From: Lachnospiraceae bacterium
GTDB taxonomy: Bacteria; Bacillota; Clostridia; Lachnospirales; Lachnospiraceae
Assembly (NCBI GenBank): GCA_902363675.1
Contig: CABJAV010000006.1
Location: 62,001-126,000, forward strand
DNA length: 64,000 nt
Reading direction: 5' to 3'
The notes under the pieces are model-generated. The model did not search any database, was not told the origin of the DNA, and saw only the letters and a list, made by a program, of their open reading frames with translations. The position numbers were made by a program, and so were the translations under genes. Below, in pieces: positions 1 through 8,944 of the stretch; position 1 is the stretch's first letter, and each line of letters begins with the position of its first letter.

Positions 1-549
1 CAGTTTGCACAGATGGGTTCTATTTATATGGAGAATGTTGTCGGTGTAAAAAATCCGCGTGTAGCGATTGTCAATATTGGTGCGGAGGAAGAAAAAGGTA
101 ATGCTTTGGTTAAGGAAACGTTTCCATTGCTTCGCGAGTGCAAGGACATTAATTTTGTTGGAAGCATCGAAGCGCGTGAAATTCCACATGGTGGAGCAGA
201 CGTTATTGTATGTGAGGCTTTTGTCGGAAATGTAATCCTTAAATTATATGAGGGACTTAGTTCTACGCTGGTTGGGGCCATCAAACATGGATTGATGAGC
301 ACCTTAAAGAGTAAGATTGGAGCTGCGCTTGCGTTGCCAGCGCTTAAAAAGACACTGAAAGATTTTGATGCCAGTGAATATGGTGGAGCACCACTTCTTG
401 GGCTCAATGGTCTTGTGGTGAAGACACATGGAAGCTCGAAAGCAAAAGAAATTACAAATTCCATTTATCAGTGCGTGACATTCCGTGAGGAGAACATCAA
501 CGGAATTATCAAAGAAAGAATCGTTGACGCACAGGAGAACGAACAATAG
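1..549 (+). CDS. plsX: Phosphate acyltransferase PlsX, C-terminal part (5' end outside window)
   Basis: The reading frame is open from base 1, so the N-terminus lies upstream of the window. About 182 residues are visible and match the C-terminal half of PlsX, which converts acyl-ACP to acyl-phosphate at the start of phospholipid synthesis. Recognisable family stretches are [21 protein letters not shown], the [13 protein letters not shown] segment, and the [10 protein letters not shown] motif near the C-terminus. acpP follows after 16 bases, the usual plsX-acpP-rnc order of Firmicutes. I am confident of the family; only the truncation by the window edge is a limit. Confidence 0.95.
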   Translation, partial: QFAQMGSIYMENVVGVKNPRVAIVNIGAEEEKGNALVKETFPLLRECKDINFVGSIEAREIPHGGADVIVCEAFVGNVILKLYEGLSSTLVGAIKHGLMSTLKSKIGAALALPALKKTLKDFDASEYGGAPLLGLNGLVVKTHGSSKAKEITNSIYQCVTFREENINGIIKERIVDAQENEQ

Positions 550-565
550 AAAGGAAGGAAAAGCT

Positions 566-802
566 ATGGAATTCGAAAAGTTAAAACAGATTATTGTGGA
601 AGTATTAAACGTAGATGAGAACGAGATCACAATGGATACTACATTTATTGATGATCTTGGAGCGGATTCGCTGGATGTATTTCAGATTATTATGGGCCTT
701 GAGGAAGAATTTGATATTGAGATTCCAAATGAGCAGGCTGAGAAAATTGTTACAGTAGCGGATGCGGTTGAGCAGATTAAGAGTGCACTGAATAATAACT
801 AA
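566..802 (+). CDS. acpP: Acyl carrier protein
   Basis: This 78-residue acidic protein is the acyl carrier of fatty acid and phospholipid synthesis. The phosphopantetheine attachment serine sits in the canonical GADSLD motif at about residue 36, within a typical helical ACP fold ([16 protein letters not shown] onward). The start is ATG 566, preceded by AGGAAGGAAAAG. The same frame opens at 485, but that extension overlaps plsX and has no homology to ACP. It is co-transcribed with plsX and closed by the hairpin at 811-840. Confidence 0.97.
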   Translation: MEFEKLKQIIVEVLNVDENEITMDTTFIDDLGADSLDVFQIIMGLEEEFDIEIPNEQAEKIVTVADAVEQIKSALNNN

Positions 803-810
803 GAATGTGT

Positions 811-840
811 AAGGAGTCCGATGATAGGACTCCTTCTTTT
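811..840 (+). terminator. Rho-independent terminator or attenuator between acpP and rnc
   Basis: A perfect 9-bp stem (AAGGAGTCC / GGACTCCTT) with a 7-base loop is followed by CTTTT. It lies 8 bases after the acpP stop. The AAGGAG of the stem resembles an RBS and an ATG sits in the loop at 821, which makes a false start for rnc. The weak T tract would allow read-through into rnc and smc. Confidence 0.7.
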
Positions 841-865
841 AAATGAAGCAGGAAAGGAAAACGTC

Positions 866-1555
866 GTGACAGATATTAAGACATTTCAAAAGGAAATCGG
901 ATATCAGTTTCAAAATGAGCATTTGTTAGTACAGGCTCTGACACACAGCTCTTATGCCAATGAGAAGCATATGAAAAAATTATCAGACAATGAGCGCCTG
1001 GAATTTTTGGGAGATGCTGTACTTGAGATTATATCGAGCGATTTTTTGTACAAGAACTATCCACAGAAACCGGAAGGAGAACTGACAAAGCTGCGTGCGA
1101 GCATTGTTTGTGAGCCGACACTTGCATTGTGTACGGAAGCAATTCATCTTGGGGATTATCTGTATCTTGGTAATGGTGAGGATCTGACAGGGGGAAGAAA
1201 GCGTAAATCCATTCTATCAGATGCGTTAGAGGCAGTCATTGGTGCCATTTATCTTGATGGTGGTTTTGCTAATGCAAAAGAGTTTGTGTTAAAATATATT
1301 TTAACAGACATTGAGCATAAGCAGCTCTTTTATGATAGCAAGACTATCTTGCAGGAAGTCGTGCAGGGGGAACATGAGAAGTTGACTTATGATCTTATCA
1401 GTGAGAACGGACCGGATCATAACAAGAGTTTTACGGTAGAAGCCCGCGTTGGAAGCCGTGTGTTGGGAGAGGGAACCGGAAGAACCAAGAAAGCAGCCGA
1501 ACAGGAAGCTGCATATAAGGCCCTTCTTATGTTGAAAAAAGACCAAAGGGAGTAA
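866..1555 (+). CDS. rnc: Ribonuclease III
   Basis: The product is a 229-residue double-strand-specific endoribonuclease that processes rRNA precursors. The N-terminal catalytic domain carries the signature NERLEFLGDAVLE (about residues 38-50) and the second acidic cluster SDALEAVIGAIYLDGG. The C-terminal dsRNA-binding domain ends with KKAAEQEAAYKALL. I chose GTG 866 because GGAAAGGA at 851-858 is well spaced. The upstream in-frame ATG 821 lies in the loop of a terminator hairpin and would add 15 residues (MIGLLLLNEAGKENV) unlike the family N-terminus. smc follows after three bases, so the two genes are co-translated. Confidence 0.95.
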   Translation: MTDIKTFQKEIGYQFQNEHLLVQALTHSSYANEKHMKKLSDNERLEFLGDAVLEIISSDFLYKNYPQKPEGELTKLRASIVCEPTLALCTEAIHLGDYLYLGNGEDLTGGRKRKSILSDALEAVIGAIYLDGGFANAKEFVLKYILTDIEHKQLFYDSKTILQEVVQGEHEKLTYDLISENGPDHNKSFTVEARVGSRVLGEGTGRTKKAAEQEAAYKALLMLKKDQRE

Positions 1556-1558
1556 TGC

Positions 1559-4500
1559 ATGTATTTAAAGAGTATAGAGGTTCAGGGCTTTAAATCTTTT
1601 GCAAACAAAATTGTATTCGAGTTTCATCAGGGAATTACAGGTATTGTAGGCCCAAATGGAAGTGGAAAAAGTAACGTAGCCGATGCAGTGCGCTGGGTGC
1701 TTGGTGAGCAGTCGGTAAAGCAGTTGCGAGGTTCTTCCATGCAGGATGTTATTTTTGCAGGTACTGAGAATCGTAAACCGCTCAGTTATGCCTACGTTGC
1801 TATAACGCTGGACAACTCGGATCATCAGCTTGCGATTGATTTTGAGGAAGTGACCGTTGCCAGACGATTGTATCGTTCCGGAGAGAGTGAATATCTGATC
1901 AACGGAAATCTCTGTCGTCTGAAACAGGTATCGGAGCTTTTTTACGATACAGGTATCGGTAAGGAAGGCTATTCCATCATCGGACAGGGTCAGATTGACC
2001 GAATCTTAAGCGGTAAGCCGGAAGAACGAAGAGAACTGTTTGACGAGGCTGCCGGAATTGTGAAATTCAAAAAGCGCAAAGCGACTGCACAAAAAAAGTT
2101 AGAAAACGAGCGGGAAAATCTTGTTCGTGTCAACGATATTTTATCCGAGTTAGAACGTCAGGTAGGACCACTTGAGCGGCAGTCGGAAAAGGCAAAAATA
2201 TATCTTAAGAAAAAGAACGAATTAAGAGATTACGATATTAATATGTTTCTTCTGGAGTCTTCGAGGATTGCAGAACAGTCCAAAGAAGTGGAAGAAAAAT
2301 TTCGGATTGCGGATGCGCAGCTGACAGAAAGTAACGCTGACCATGAGAAAATCAAGGAAGAATACGAAAAGCTTGGCAACGATATGGCAGAGCTCGATGA
2401 AAGAATCAATGTCCTGCGAGAGACTATCAATAATTCTTCCATGACAAAAAGCAAACTGGAGAGTCAGATCCAGATTCTTACGGAACAGATTCATGCGGCC
2501 GAGATGACGGATGAACATCTGCAGGGTCGTCTGGATGCTATCGAGAAAGACAAACAGGAAAGGTTGGAAGCAAACAAGCAGTATTACAGCGAAAAAGAAA
2601 AGCTGGATGCACAATTAGTGGAACTTCAGGAATGCCAGACAGTAAAACAGCAGGAGCAGGAAACTATCCAACGGGAAATCCAGCAGTGCAACGAGACAAT
2701 CGAGCGTGGACAGAAGGAACTGTACCAGTTACTGAATAACAAAGGAACGATTGCTTCCAAACAGCAACGTTTTGATACGATGATCGAACAGATCAACATC
2801 CGTAAAGCAGAACTTGGACAGCGTCTGTTGAGCCGTAAAACGCAGGAAGAGGATTTGAATTCGGTTCTTGCAACGTACGAGCAGGAGTTTGATGCGGTCA
2901 ATCAGGAGATTATCGCATTGAAGGCACAGGAAGAAGAATTGACGGCAAAAGAAAATGAATGGCGTCAGAAGTCAAAAGAGAATGCCCGTAAATTCGAAGA
3001 AAAACAGACAGCATTTCACAAAAACCAGTCCAGACTGGATTCTCTGCGGGATATTGCGGAGCGTTATGACGGATATGGGAACAGTATTCGCCGGGTTATG
3101 GAACAGAAAAGCAGTCACAAAGGAATTCTGGGTGTTGTATCGGATCTGATTCAGGTAGAAAAAAAGTACGAGACAGCGATTGAGACGGCATTGGGTGGCA
3201 GTATTCAGAATATTGTAACAGAAGATGAAGCAACTGCAAAAGAAATGATCGCTTATCTGAAACAGAACCGATATGGCCGTGCAACGTTTCTGCCACTGAC
3301 CAGTGTGAAAGCAAAGGGCAATCCGAAAAATGAGAATGCGATCGGAGAACCGGGTGTCATTGGCATTGCCAATGAACTGGTACAGTGCGACGCAAAATAC
3401 AAAGAAGTCGCAGCTTACCTTTTGGGAAGAGTACTCGTGGTAGATACGATCGACCATGCGATCGCTTTGGCTAAGAAGAATCATTACAGCTTACATATTG
3501 TAACATTAGAGGGTGAGTATTTAAGCCCGGGCGGATCAATGACCGGTGGTGCATTTAAGAATTCTTCCAATTTGCTGGCCCGCAATCGTGAGATTGAGGA
3601 ACTGGAGCAGAGCGTGCAGATGATTCAGGAAGAACTCAAACAGATCAAAAGCCGGAGAGAAGATATCGCGACGGCAATTGAACTGAATGCAGATGAGCTG
3701 GAATCCTGCAAAGAAGCTTTGCAGAAGAAGTTCATTGCACAAAATACAGTCAAGTTGAATCTTGACCGTGCAACGCAGCAGAAGGATGAGAGCGAACAGG
3801 CTTTTTCCGGTTTGATGAATGAGCGTGAGCAGATAGAACAGCAGATTGCAGAAATTGCGCAGAACAAGCAGCAGATTCTCGATGAAATGGAGTTTGCAAA
3901 GACACGCGAGACAGAAATCAATGAGGAAACTGCCCATATGCAGGAAACGCTTGAAACACAGAATAAGCGTGAGGCAGAGATCAGCGATGAGCTGTCGAAA
4001 ATGCAGTTGGAAGAGGCAAATCTTCGCCAGAGTGCAGAGTTCAATCAGATGAATATTGACCGTATTAACGGAGAATTAGAAAAGTTCAATGCGGAACAGG
4101 CAGAACTTATGGAGAATGCAAAGAATTCCAAGGAAGATGCCAAAAAGAAACAAAATGATATTGAAGAAATTAAAAAGACACTGGCGGCATCCGATGATTC
4201 CGGCAGTAAATTACAGGAAGAACTTCGAATAAGCTTAGAGAAGAAGGAACAGATGTCCGCGGATTATCACGGCTTTTTCCAAAAGCAGGAGGAAATTTCC
4301 AAGCGCTGTAATGATCTTGATAAAGAAATTTTCCGTCTGAATAATCAGAGAGAAAAGCTGACCGAGGAGTCTGAGACACAAACGAATTATCTGTGGACAG
4401 AATATGAACTGACGCCACACGCAGCGATGGAACTGCGTAACGAGATGTACGATGATCTGGCATCTTTAAAGAAACTGGTTGCAGAAGTAAAGGACGAAAT

Positions 4501-5119
4501 CCGCAAACTCGGCGATGTCAATGTCAATGCAATCGAAGAATACAAAGAAGTATCCGAACGTTATACATTTTTAAAGGGACAGCATGACGATCTGGTCGAG
4601 GCAGAAGAGACGTTACTTGGTATCATTGAAGATCTGGATACCGGAATGCGTAAGCAGTTCACCGAGAAATTTGCAGAGATACAGAGAGAATTTGATGCAT
4701 CCTTCAAGCACCTGTTCGGTGGCGGACACGGAACACTGGAACTTGTGGAGGATGAGGATATTCTTGAATGTGGTATCCGTATTATTGCGCAGCCGCCTGG
4801 AAAGAAACTGCAGAACATGATGCAGCTGTCCGGTGGAGAAAAGGCATTGACTGCGATTGCACTGCTGTTTGCGATTCAGGCGCTTAAACCGTCGCCGTTC
4901 TGTCTGTTAGATGAGATTGAGGCGGCGCTCGATGATTCGAACGTAACGCGTTTTGCAAGTTATCTGAATAAACTGACAAAAAATACACAGTTCATCGTAA
5001 TTACGCACAGACGTGGTACGATGACGGCAGCGGATCGTCTTTATGGTATTACGATGCAGGAGAAAGGTGTATCCACGCTTGTGTCGGTAAATCTGATCGA
5101 GAACGATCTGACAGCTTAA
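1559..5119 (+). CDS. smc: Chromosome segregation ATPase SMC
   Basis: This 1186-residue protein has the full SMC layout. The Walker A site GPNGSGKSN is at about residues 32-40. A long coiled coil follows, then a hinge around residues 520-640 (GYGNSIRRV, GILGVVSDLIQVE, GGSMTGGAFK), and a second coiled coil. The C-terminal head has the signature LSGGEKALTAIALLFA and Walker B FCLLDEIEAALDD. It forms the condensin complex with ScpAB, which are not in the window. The length matches Firmicutes SMC. It lies between rnc and ftsY, the standard arrangement. No frameshift or missing motif was seen. Confidence 0.98.
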   Translation: MYLKSIEVQGFKSFANKIVFEFHQGITGIVGPNGSGKSNVADAVRWVLGEQSVKQLRGSSMQDVIFAGTENRKPLSYAYVAITLDNSDHQLAIDFEEVTVARRLYRSGESEYLINGNLCRLKQVSELFYDTGIGKEGYSIIGQGQIDRILSGKPEERRELFDEAAGIVKFKKRKATAQKKLENERENLVRVNDILSELERQVGPLERQSEKAKIYLKKKNELRDYDINMFLLESSRIAEQSKEVEEKFRIADAQLTESNADHEKIKEEYEKLGNDMAELDERINVLRETINNSSMTKSKLESQIQILTEQIHAAEMTDEHLQGRLDAIEKDKQERLEANKQYYSEKEKLDAQLVELQECQTVKQQEQETIQREIQQCNETIERGQKELYQLLNNKGTIASKQQRFDTMIEQINIRKAELGQRLLSRKTQEEDLNSVLATYEQEFDAVNQEIIALKAQEEELTAKENEWRQKSKENARKFEEKQTAFHKNQSRLDSLRDIAERYDGYGNSIRRVMEQKSSHKGILGVVSDLIQVEKKYETAIETALGGSIQNIVTEDEATAKEMIAYLKQNRYGRATFLPLTSVKAKGNPKNENAIGEPGVIGIANELVQCDAKYKEVAAYLLGRVLVVDTIDHAIALAKKNHYSLHIVTLEGEYLSPGGSMTGGAFKNSSNLLARNREIEELEQSVQMIQEELKQIKSRREDIATAIELNADELESCKEALQKKFIAQNTVKLNLDRATQQKDESEQAFSGLMNEREQIEQQIAEIAQNKQQILDEMEFAKTRETEINEETAHMQETLETQNKREAEISDELSKMQLEEANLRQSAEFNQMNIDRINGELEKFNAEQAELMENAKNSKEDAKKKQNDIEEIKKTLAASDDSGSKLQEELRISLEKKEQMSADYHGFFQKQEEISKRCNDLDKEIFRLNNQREKLTEESETQTNYLWTEYELTPHAAMELRNEMYDDLASLKKLVAEVKDEIRKLGDVNVNAIEEYKEVSERYTFLKGQHDDLVEAEETLLGIIEDLDTGMRKQFTEKFAEIQREFDASFKHLFGGGHGTLELVEDEDILECGIRIIAQPPGKKLQNMMQLSGGEKALTAIALLFAIQALKPSPFCLLDEIEAALDDSNVTRFASYLNKLTKNTQFIVITHRRGTMTAADRLYGITMQEKGVSTLVSVNLIENDLTA

Positions 5120-5144
5120 GATATTTTGAGAAAGGAATAGAAAG

Positions 5145-6095
5145 ATGGGTGAAAAGAAAGGTTTTTTCAGTCGGCTTGTAGAGGGACTGACAAAGACAAG
5201 AGATAACATCGTCTCCGGAATTGATGCTGTATTTAGCGGTTTTTCCAAGATTGACGAAGAATTCTATGAAGAACTGGAAGAAATCCTGATCATGGGAGAT
5301 CTGGGAGTGAAAGCCACAGAGGCAATCTTAGATGACCTGCGGGACAAGGTAAAAGCGAACCATATCAAGCAGCCGGAAGAATGCAAGCAGCTTCTGATCG
5401 ACAGTATTAAGGAGCAGATGAAGGTAGAGGAAACGGCATATCGTTTTGAAAACGAAAAATCTGTTGTTCTCGTCATCGGTGTCAACGGTGTAGGAAAGAC
5501 TACGACGGTTGGAAAGCTTGCCGGGAAGTTAAAAGATCAGGGGAAACGTGTCGTGATTGCGGGAGCAGATACGTTCCGTGCGGCAGCCGGAGATCAGTTA
5601 AAAGAGTGGGCGAACCGTTCTGGTGTGGATATGATCGGTGGCGTGGAAGGAGCAGATCCTGGATCTGTTGTTTATGATGCCACAGCGGCAGCAAAGGCCC
5701 GCAATGCAGATGTTCTTCTTGTCGATACAGCAGGAAGACTGCACAACAAGAAAAATTTGATGAATGAGCTTGGAAAAATTAATCGTATTCTGGAAAAAGA
5801 ATATCCGGAAGCGTACCGCGAGACACTGGTTGTTCTTGATGCGACAACTGGGCAGAATGCTTTAGTACAGGCAAAAGAATTTTCCGACGTTGCCAAAATA
5901 TCAGGAATTGTTCTGACAAAGATGGACGGTACGGCCAAAGGCGGAATCGCTGTGGCTATCCAGTCCGAACTCGGGGTTCCGGTGAAATATATCGGTGTCG
6001 GAGAAACGATTGATGATCTGCAGAAATTTGACTCGGATGAGTTTGTAAATGCATTATTTGATGTTGATAATAATAAGGAGAATGAGGAATGTTAA
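5145..6095 (+). CDS. ftsY: Signal recognition particle receptor FtsY
   Basis: This 316-residue GTPase docks SRP-ribosome complexes at the membrane. It has a short N-terminal region and an NG domain with P-loop GVNGVGKTTTVGKLAGK (about residues 108-124), the ADTFRAAAGDQL element, DTAGR, TKMDGTAKGG and the C-terminal GVGETIDDLQKFD stretch. There is no long acidic A domain, as is usual in Firmicutes. It starts at ATG 5145 after GAAAGGAATAG, 25 bases after smc. Its last codons overlap the start of ilvA by 7 bases. Confidence 0.97.
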   Translation: MGEKKGFFSRLVEGLTKTRDNIVSGIDAVFSGFSKIDEEFYEELEEILIMGDLGVKATEAILDDLRDKVKANHIKQPEECKQLLIDSIKEQMKVEETAYRFENEKSVVLVIGVNGVGKTTTVGKLAGKLKDQGKRVVIAGADTFRAAAGDQLKEWANRSGVDMIGGVEGADPGSVVYDATAAAKARNADVLLVDTAGRLHNKKNLMNELGKINRILEKEYPEAYRETLVVLDATTGQNALVQAKEFSDVAKISGIVLTKMDGTAKGGIAVAIQSELGVPVKYIGVGETIDDLQKFDSDEFVNALFDVDNNKENEEC

Positions 6096-7300
6096 CCCTT
6101 GATAAATTTGAAGAAGCCAGTGAGAAAGTAAAAGAGGTCACATTGGAGACAAAACTTGTGTACAGTGATTTTTTAAGTACACAGACAGGAAATAAGGTAT
6201 ATTTAAAGCCGGAGAACATGCAGTTTACCGGAGCATATAAGGTAAGAGGAGCGTATTACAAAATCAGCACGCTCACAGATGAAGAGCGTCAGAAGGGACT
6301 GATCACCGCATCTGCCGGAAACCATGCCCAGGGTGTTGCTTACGCAGCAAAATGTTATGGATGTAAGGCGGTCATTGTAATGCCTACCACAACACCTTTG
6401 ATCAAGGTAAACCGTACCAAGAGCTATGGTGCAGAGGTTGTATTATACGGCGATGTATACGATGAAGCTTGTGCACATGCACTTGAACTTGCCAAGGAAC
6501 ACGGATATACATTTATCCATCCGTTCGATGATCTGGCGGTTGCAACCGGACAGGGAACGATTGCCATGGAGATTTTCAAAGAACTTCCACTCGTAGAGTA
6601 CATCCTTGTGCCAATCGGTGGTGGCGGACTGGCAACAGGTGTATCGACACTTGCCAAACTGTTGAATCCAAAGATTAAAGTCATCGGTGTAGAACCCGCC
6701 GGCGCAAATTGTATGCAGGCATCTTTTGCAGCCGGAAAAGTGACAACACTTCCGACTGTAAACACCATTGCAGACGGAACTGCTGTAAAGACACCGGGAA
6801 GCAAGATTTTCCCGTATATCCAGAAGAATCTTGATGACATTATTACTGTCACAGATGATGAGCTGATTGTAAGCTTCCTGGATATGGTAGAAAACCACAA
6901 AATGGTAGTGGAGAACTCCGGTCTTCTTACCGTTGCTGCATTAAAGCATCTGGATGTGACAGACAAGAGAGTGGTATCCATTTTAAGTGGTGGTAACATG
7001 GATGTCATTACCATGTCATCAGTTGTACAGCAGGGACTGATCTTCCGTGACCGTATCTTTACTGTATCCGTATTGCTTCCGGATAAGCCGGGCGAGCTTG
7101 CAAAAGTATCTGAGACGCTTGCAAAGGAACAGGGTAATGTGATCAAACTTGAGCATAACCAGTTCGTATCTACGAACCGCAGTGCTGCTGTGGAACTTCG
7201 TATTACTCTCGAATGCTTTGGAACTGACCATAAGAAACAGATCATTAAAGCATTGGAAAAAGCCGGATATAAGCCAAAGATTGTTCGTACAATGATCTAA
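6089..7300 (+). CDS. ilvA: Threonine ammonia-lyase (threonine dehydratase)
   Basis: This 403-residue PLP enzyme deaminates threonine to 2-oxobutanoate, the entry to isoleucine synthesis. The PLP lysine lies in FTGAYKVRGAYYK (about residue 51), followed by TASAGNHAQGVA and the phosphate-binding loop PIGGGGLATG. The C-terminal 75 residues form one ACT domain (VSVLLPDKPGELAKVSE). A single ACT domain at this length fits the short TdcB/IlvA class, so a catabolic role is also possible. It overlaps ftsY by 7 bases and ends the core operon at the terminator 7337-7390. Confidence 0.93.
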   Translation: MLTLDKFEEASEKVKEVTLETKLVYSDFLSTQTGNKVYLKPENMQFTGAYKVRGAYYKISTLTDEERQKGLITASAGNHAQGVAYAAKCYGCKAVIVMPTTTPLIKVNRTKSYGAEVVLYGDVYDEACAHALELAKEHGYTFIHPFDDLAVATGQGTIAMEIFKELPLVEYILVPIGGGGLATGVSTLAKLLNPKIKVIGVEPAGANCMQASFAAGKVTTLPTVNTIADGTAVKTPGSKIFPYIQKNLDDIITVTDDELIVSFLDMVENHKMVVENSGLLTVAALKHLDVTDKRVVSILSGGNMDVITMSSVVQQGLIFRDRIFTVSVLLPDKPGELAKVSETLAKEQGNVIKLEHNQFVSTNRSAAVELRITLECFGTDHKKQIIKALEKAGYKPKIVRTMI

Positions 7301-7336
7301 TAAAATAACAATAATGTCATAAAATGTGCAGTAAAT

Positions 7337-7390
7337 AAAATCTGATAGAACAGGAGCCTTTTACAGGTGTCTGTTTTATCAGATTTTTTT
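7337..7390 (+). terminator. Rho-independent terminator after ilvA
   Basis: A long stem pairs AAAATCTGATAGAACAG with CTGTTTTATCAGATTTT around a 17-base loop and ends in a T run. It lies 37 bases past the ilvA stop and separates the core operon from the exported-protein cluster. Confidence 0.9.
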
Positions 7391-7484
7391 GTCATGTGAC
7401 CGTCGTGTGACTATTGAAGAATATAATAGCAGCAGAGTGAAGAATTATAGCATATTATAAGAATCCATTTTGGAGGAAAAAGTT

Positions 7485-8153
7485 GTGAAAAAGAAATACA
7501 TATTATTGCTCGCGACGGCAGCACTGATTGCGGTAGCTGCAATCGGAGGAACACTTGCATCCGGTTATGTGGAGTCCGGCAACGTGTTGCAGAATATTTC
7601 CGAGAAAGCTTTGGGCATTAGCATTATGTCAGGTAATACCAAGGCAGGTGACGGCAGAACCAGTATCAGCGTGGAAGCAGTACCGGGAGCCAGCAATACC
7701 TTAAATTACCAGATTAAGAATGACCGTACCAATGGATATGAACTGTATGCAAGGGTTGATCTGTATTATGGATGGTCATCCGATGCACTGGCAGACGATC
7801 AGACAAGAAATTCATATGTAAACCTGAATCTGAATAACAGAGCATATCCTTATGTAGATTCTTATAAGAAACAGACAAAGGTTGGAGACTGGATCGTAGC
7901 TTATTGTGATCAGGAACAGATGACCCTGTATTACACCAAACCACTGGCACAGGGAGAGGAAGCTAAATTTCTGGATTCTGTATCATTTAGCACCGAGATG
8001 GGCAACCGATATGCCGGGGCACAGTATCTCCTTGATGTTGAAGTTACTGCCGTACAGGCGAACAACAGTGACGAAGCCATTGCTGCTGAGTGGGGTGTAT
8101 ATCCGAGATTTGACAGCAACGGAACCATCACAAGCGTATCAGAGACAAGATAG
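7485..8153 (+). CDS. Exported protein with SipW-cognate type signal peptide (TasA/CalY-like)
   Basis: The 222-residue product begins with a charged start and hydrophobic core (KKKYILLLATAALIAVAAIGG) followed by TLASGY, the form of signal peptide cleaved by SipW-class type I peptidases. The rest is soluble, beta-rich and polar, with no further membrane segment. I chose GTG 7485 with TGGAGGA at 7471-7477; the in-frame TTG at 7470 overlaps that RBS. It is the first gene of a four-gene cluster (7.5-10.9 kb) of exported proteins. By analogy with TasA/CalY it may be a matrix fibre or surface component, but the specific role is unknown. Confidence 0.75.
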   Translation: MKKKYILLLATAALIAVAAIGGTLASGYVESGNVLQNISEKALGISIMSGNTKAGDGRTSISVEAVPGASNTLNYQIKNDRTNGYELYARVDLYYGWSSDALADDQTRNSYVNLNLNNRAYPYVDSYKKQTKVGDWIVAYCDQEQMTLYYTKPLAQGEEAKFLDSVSFSTEMGNRYAGAQYLLDVEVTAVQANNSDEAIAAEWGVYPRFDSNGTITSVSETR

Positions 8154-8167
8154 GAGAATTGGAGATT

Positions 8168-8944
8168 ATGAAAAAGAAACTTTTAGTTCTTGGAATGATT
8201 CTGACGCTTTTGACAGGAACTGTGACAGTTACTGCAGCACAGATCCCGGTTGTGCGTCTGAACGATGCAGAGGAGTTTGAATATTACAGTGATGAGAAGG
8301 GAACGAAAATTGATTCCCTTTCGCTGAATGAATTCACCGGCATGGCACCGGGGGATGAGAGAACACAGACCATTTGTCTGGAGAATGACAGCGAAGATAC
8401 TGTGAACTTCTATATATCACAGAAGACACTGGATACTTTGGAAAATGATAATCAGGCATCCGGTGGTGCTTACAAATTTAACCTGCAGGTCGGAGATAAC
8501 CTGGAAGATGCAGAGTCGCTTCTGGATTCTGAAGCAGGTGGTTACGATACCAACGGTAATGGAAGCGGCAATGGACTTGCAGATATCGATGAATTAGAGG
8601 ATTATGCATTCCTTGCTACAGTAGAACCCGGGGAGCATGTATATTTATATCTTACCCTGAAGTTAGAAGGCGAGGGAAATGATAACCGGGCAACAAATGA
8701 TTACACAGAGGCGGTTGCAAAATTACAGTTATCTTTCCGTGCTTACAAAGTAAATCACAAGGTTACCAAAGAAAAAGATAAAGTGATTATCGATAAGAAA
8801 ATAAAAACCAAAACTATTAAGAAAGTGGTTCCGGTACAGACAGGTGATGTTTTTAAATATGGCGGATTTATTATTCTGTTCGGAGCCGGTGTGACACTGA
8901 TTGTAGTAGCTGCAGTAAAAAGCAGAAAGGGAGGAAAAGAATAA
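8168..8944 (+). CDS. Membrane-anchored surface protein of the SipW/TasA-like cluster
   Basis: The 258-residue product has a signal peptide (MKKKLLVLGMILTLLTGTVT, cut near TAAQIPV) and an extracellular domain rich in Asp, Glu and Asn. A lysine-rich stretch follows (about residues 195-220, VTKEKDKVIIDKK). One C-terminal membrane segment (about residues 232-252, GGFIILFGAGVTLIVVAAV) is followed by a basic tail. VPVQTGD before the membrane segment resembles the LPxTG-like end of Gram-positive surface proteins but is not a sortase motif. ATG 8168 has a GGAG RBS at 8161. It lies 14 bases after the previous gene and its stop overlaps the start of the next, so they form one operon. Confidence 0.7.
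   Translation: MKKKLLVLGMILTLLTGTVTVTAAQIPVVRLNDAEEFEYYSDEKGTKIDSLSLNEFTGMAPGDERTQTICLENDSEDTVNFYISQKTLDTLENDNQASGGAYKFNLQVGDNLEDAESLLDSEAGGYDTNGNGSGNGLADIDELEDYAFLATVEPGEHVYLYLTLKLEGEGNDNRATNDYTEAVAKLQLSFRAYKVNHKVTKEKDKVIIDKKIKTKTIKKVVPVQTGDVFKYGGFIILFGAGVTLIVVAAVKSRKGGKE

Noticed and set aside
821..865. ATG 821 as the rnc start with an apparent AAGGAG RBS
   Set aside because: The RBS-like bases form the left arm and the ATG lies in the loop of a 9-bp terminator hairpin; GTG 866 has its own RBS and gives the normal RNase III length.
6424..7245. A 273-codon open frame on the minus strand inside ilvA
   Set aside because: It is antisense to a clearly conserved gene, has no RBS, and its Ser/Thr-rich composition is typical of a shadow frame.
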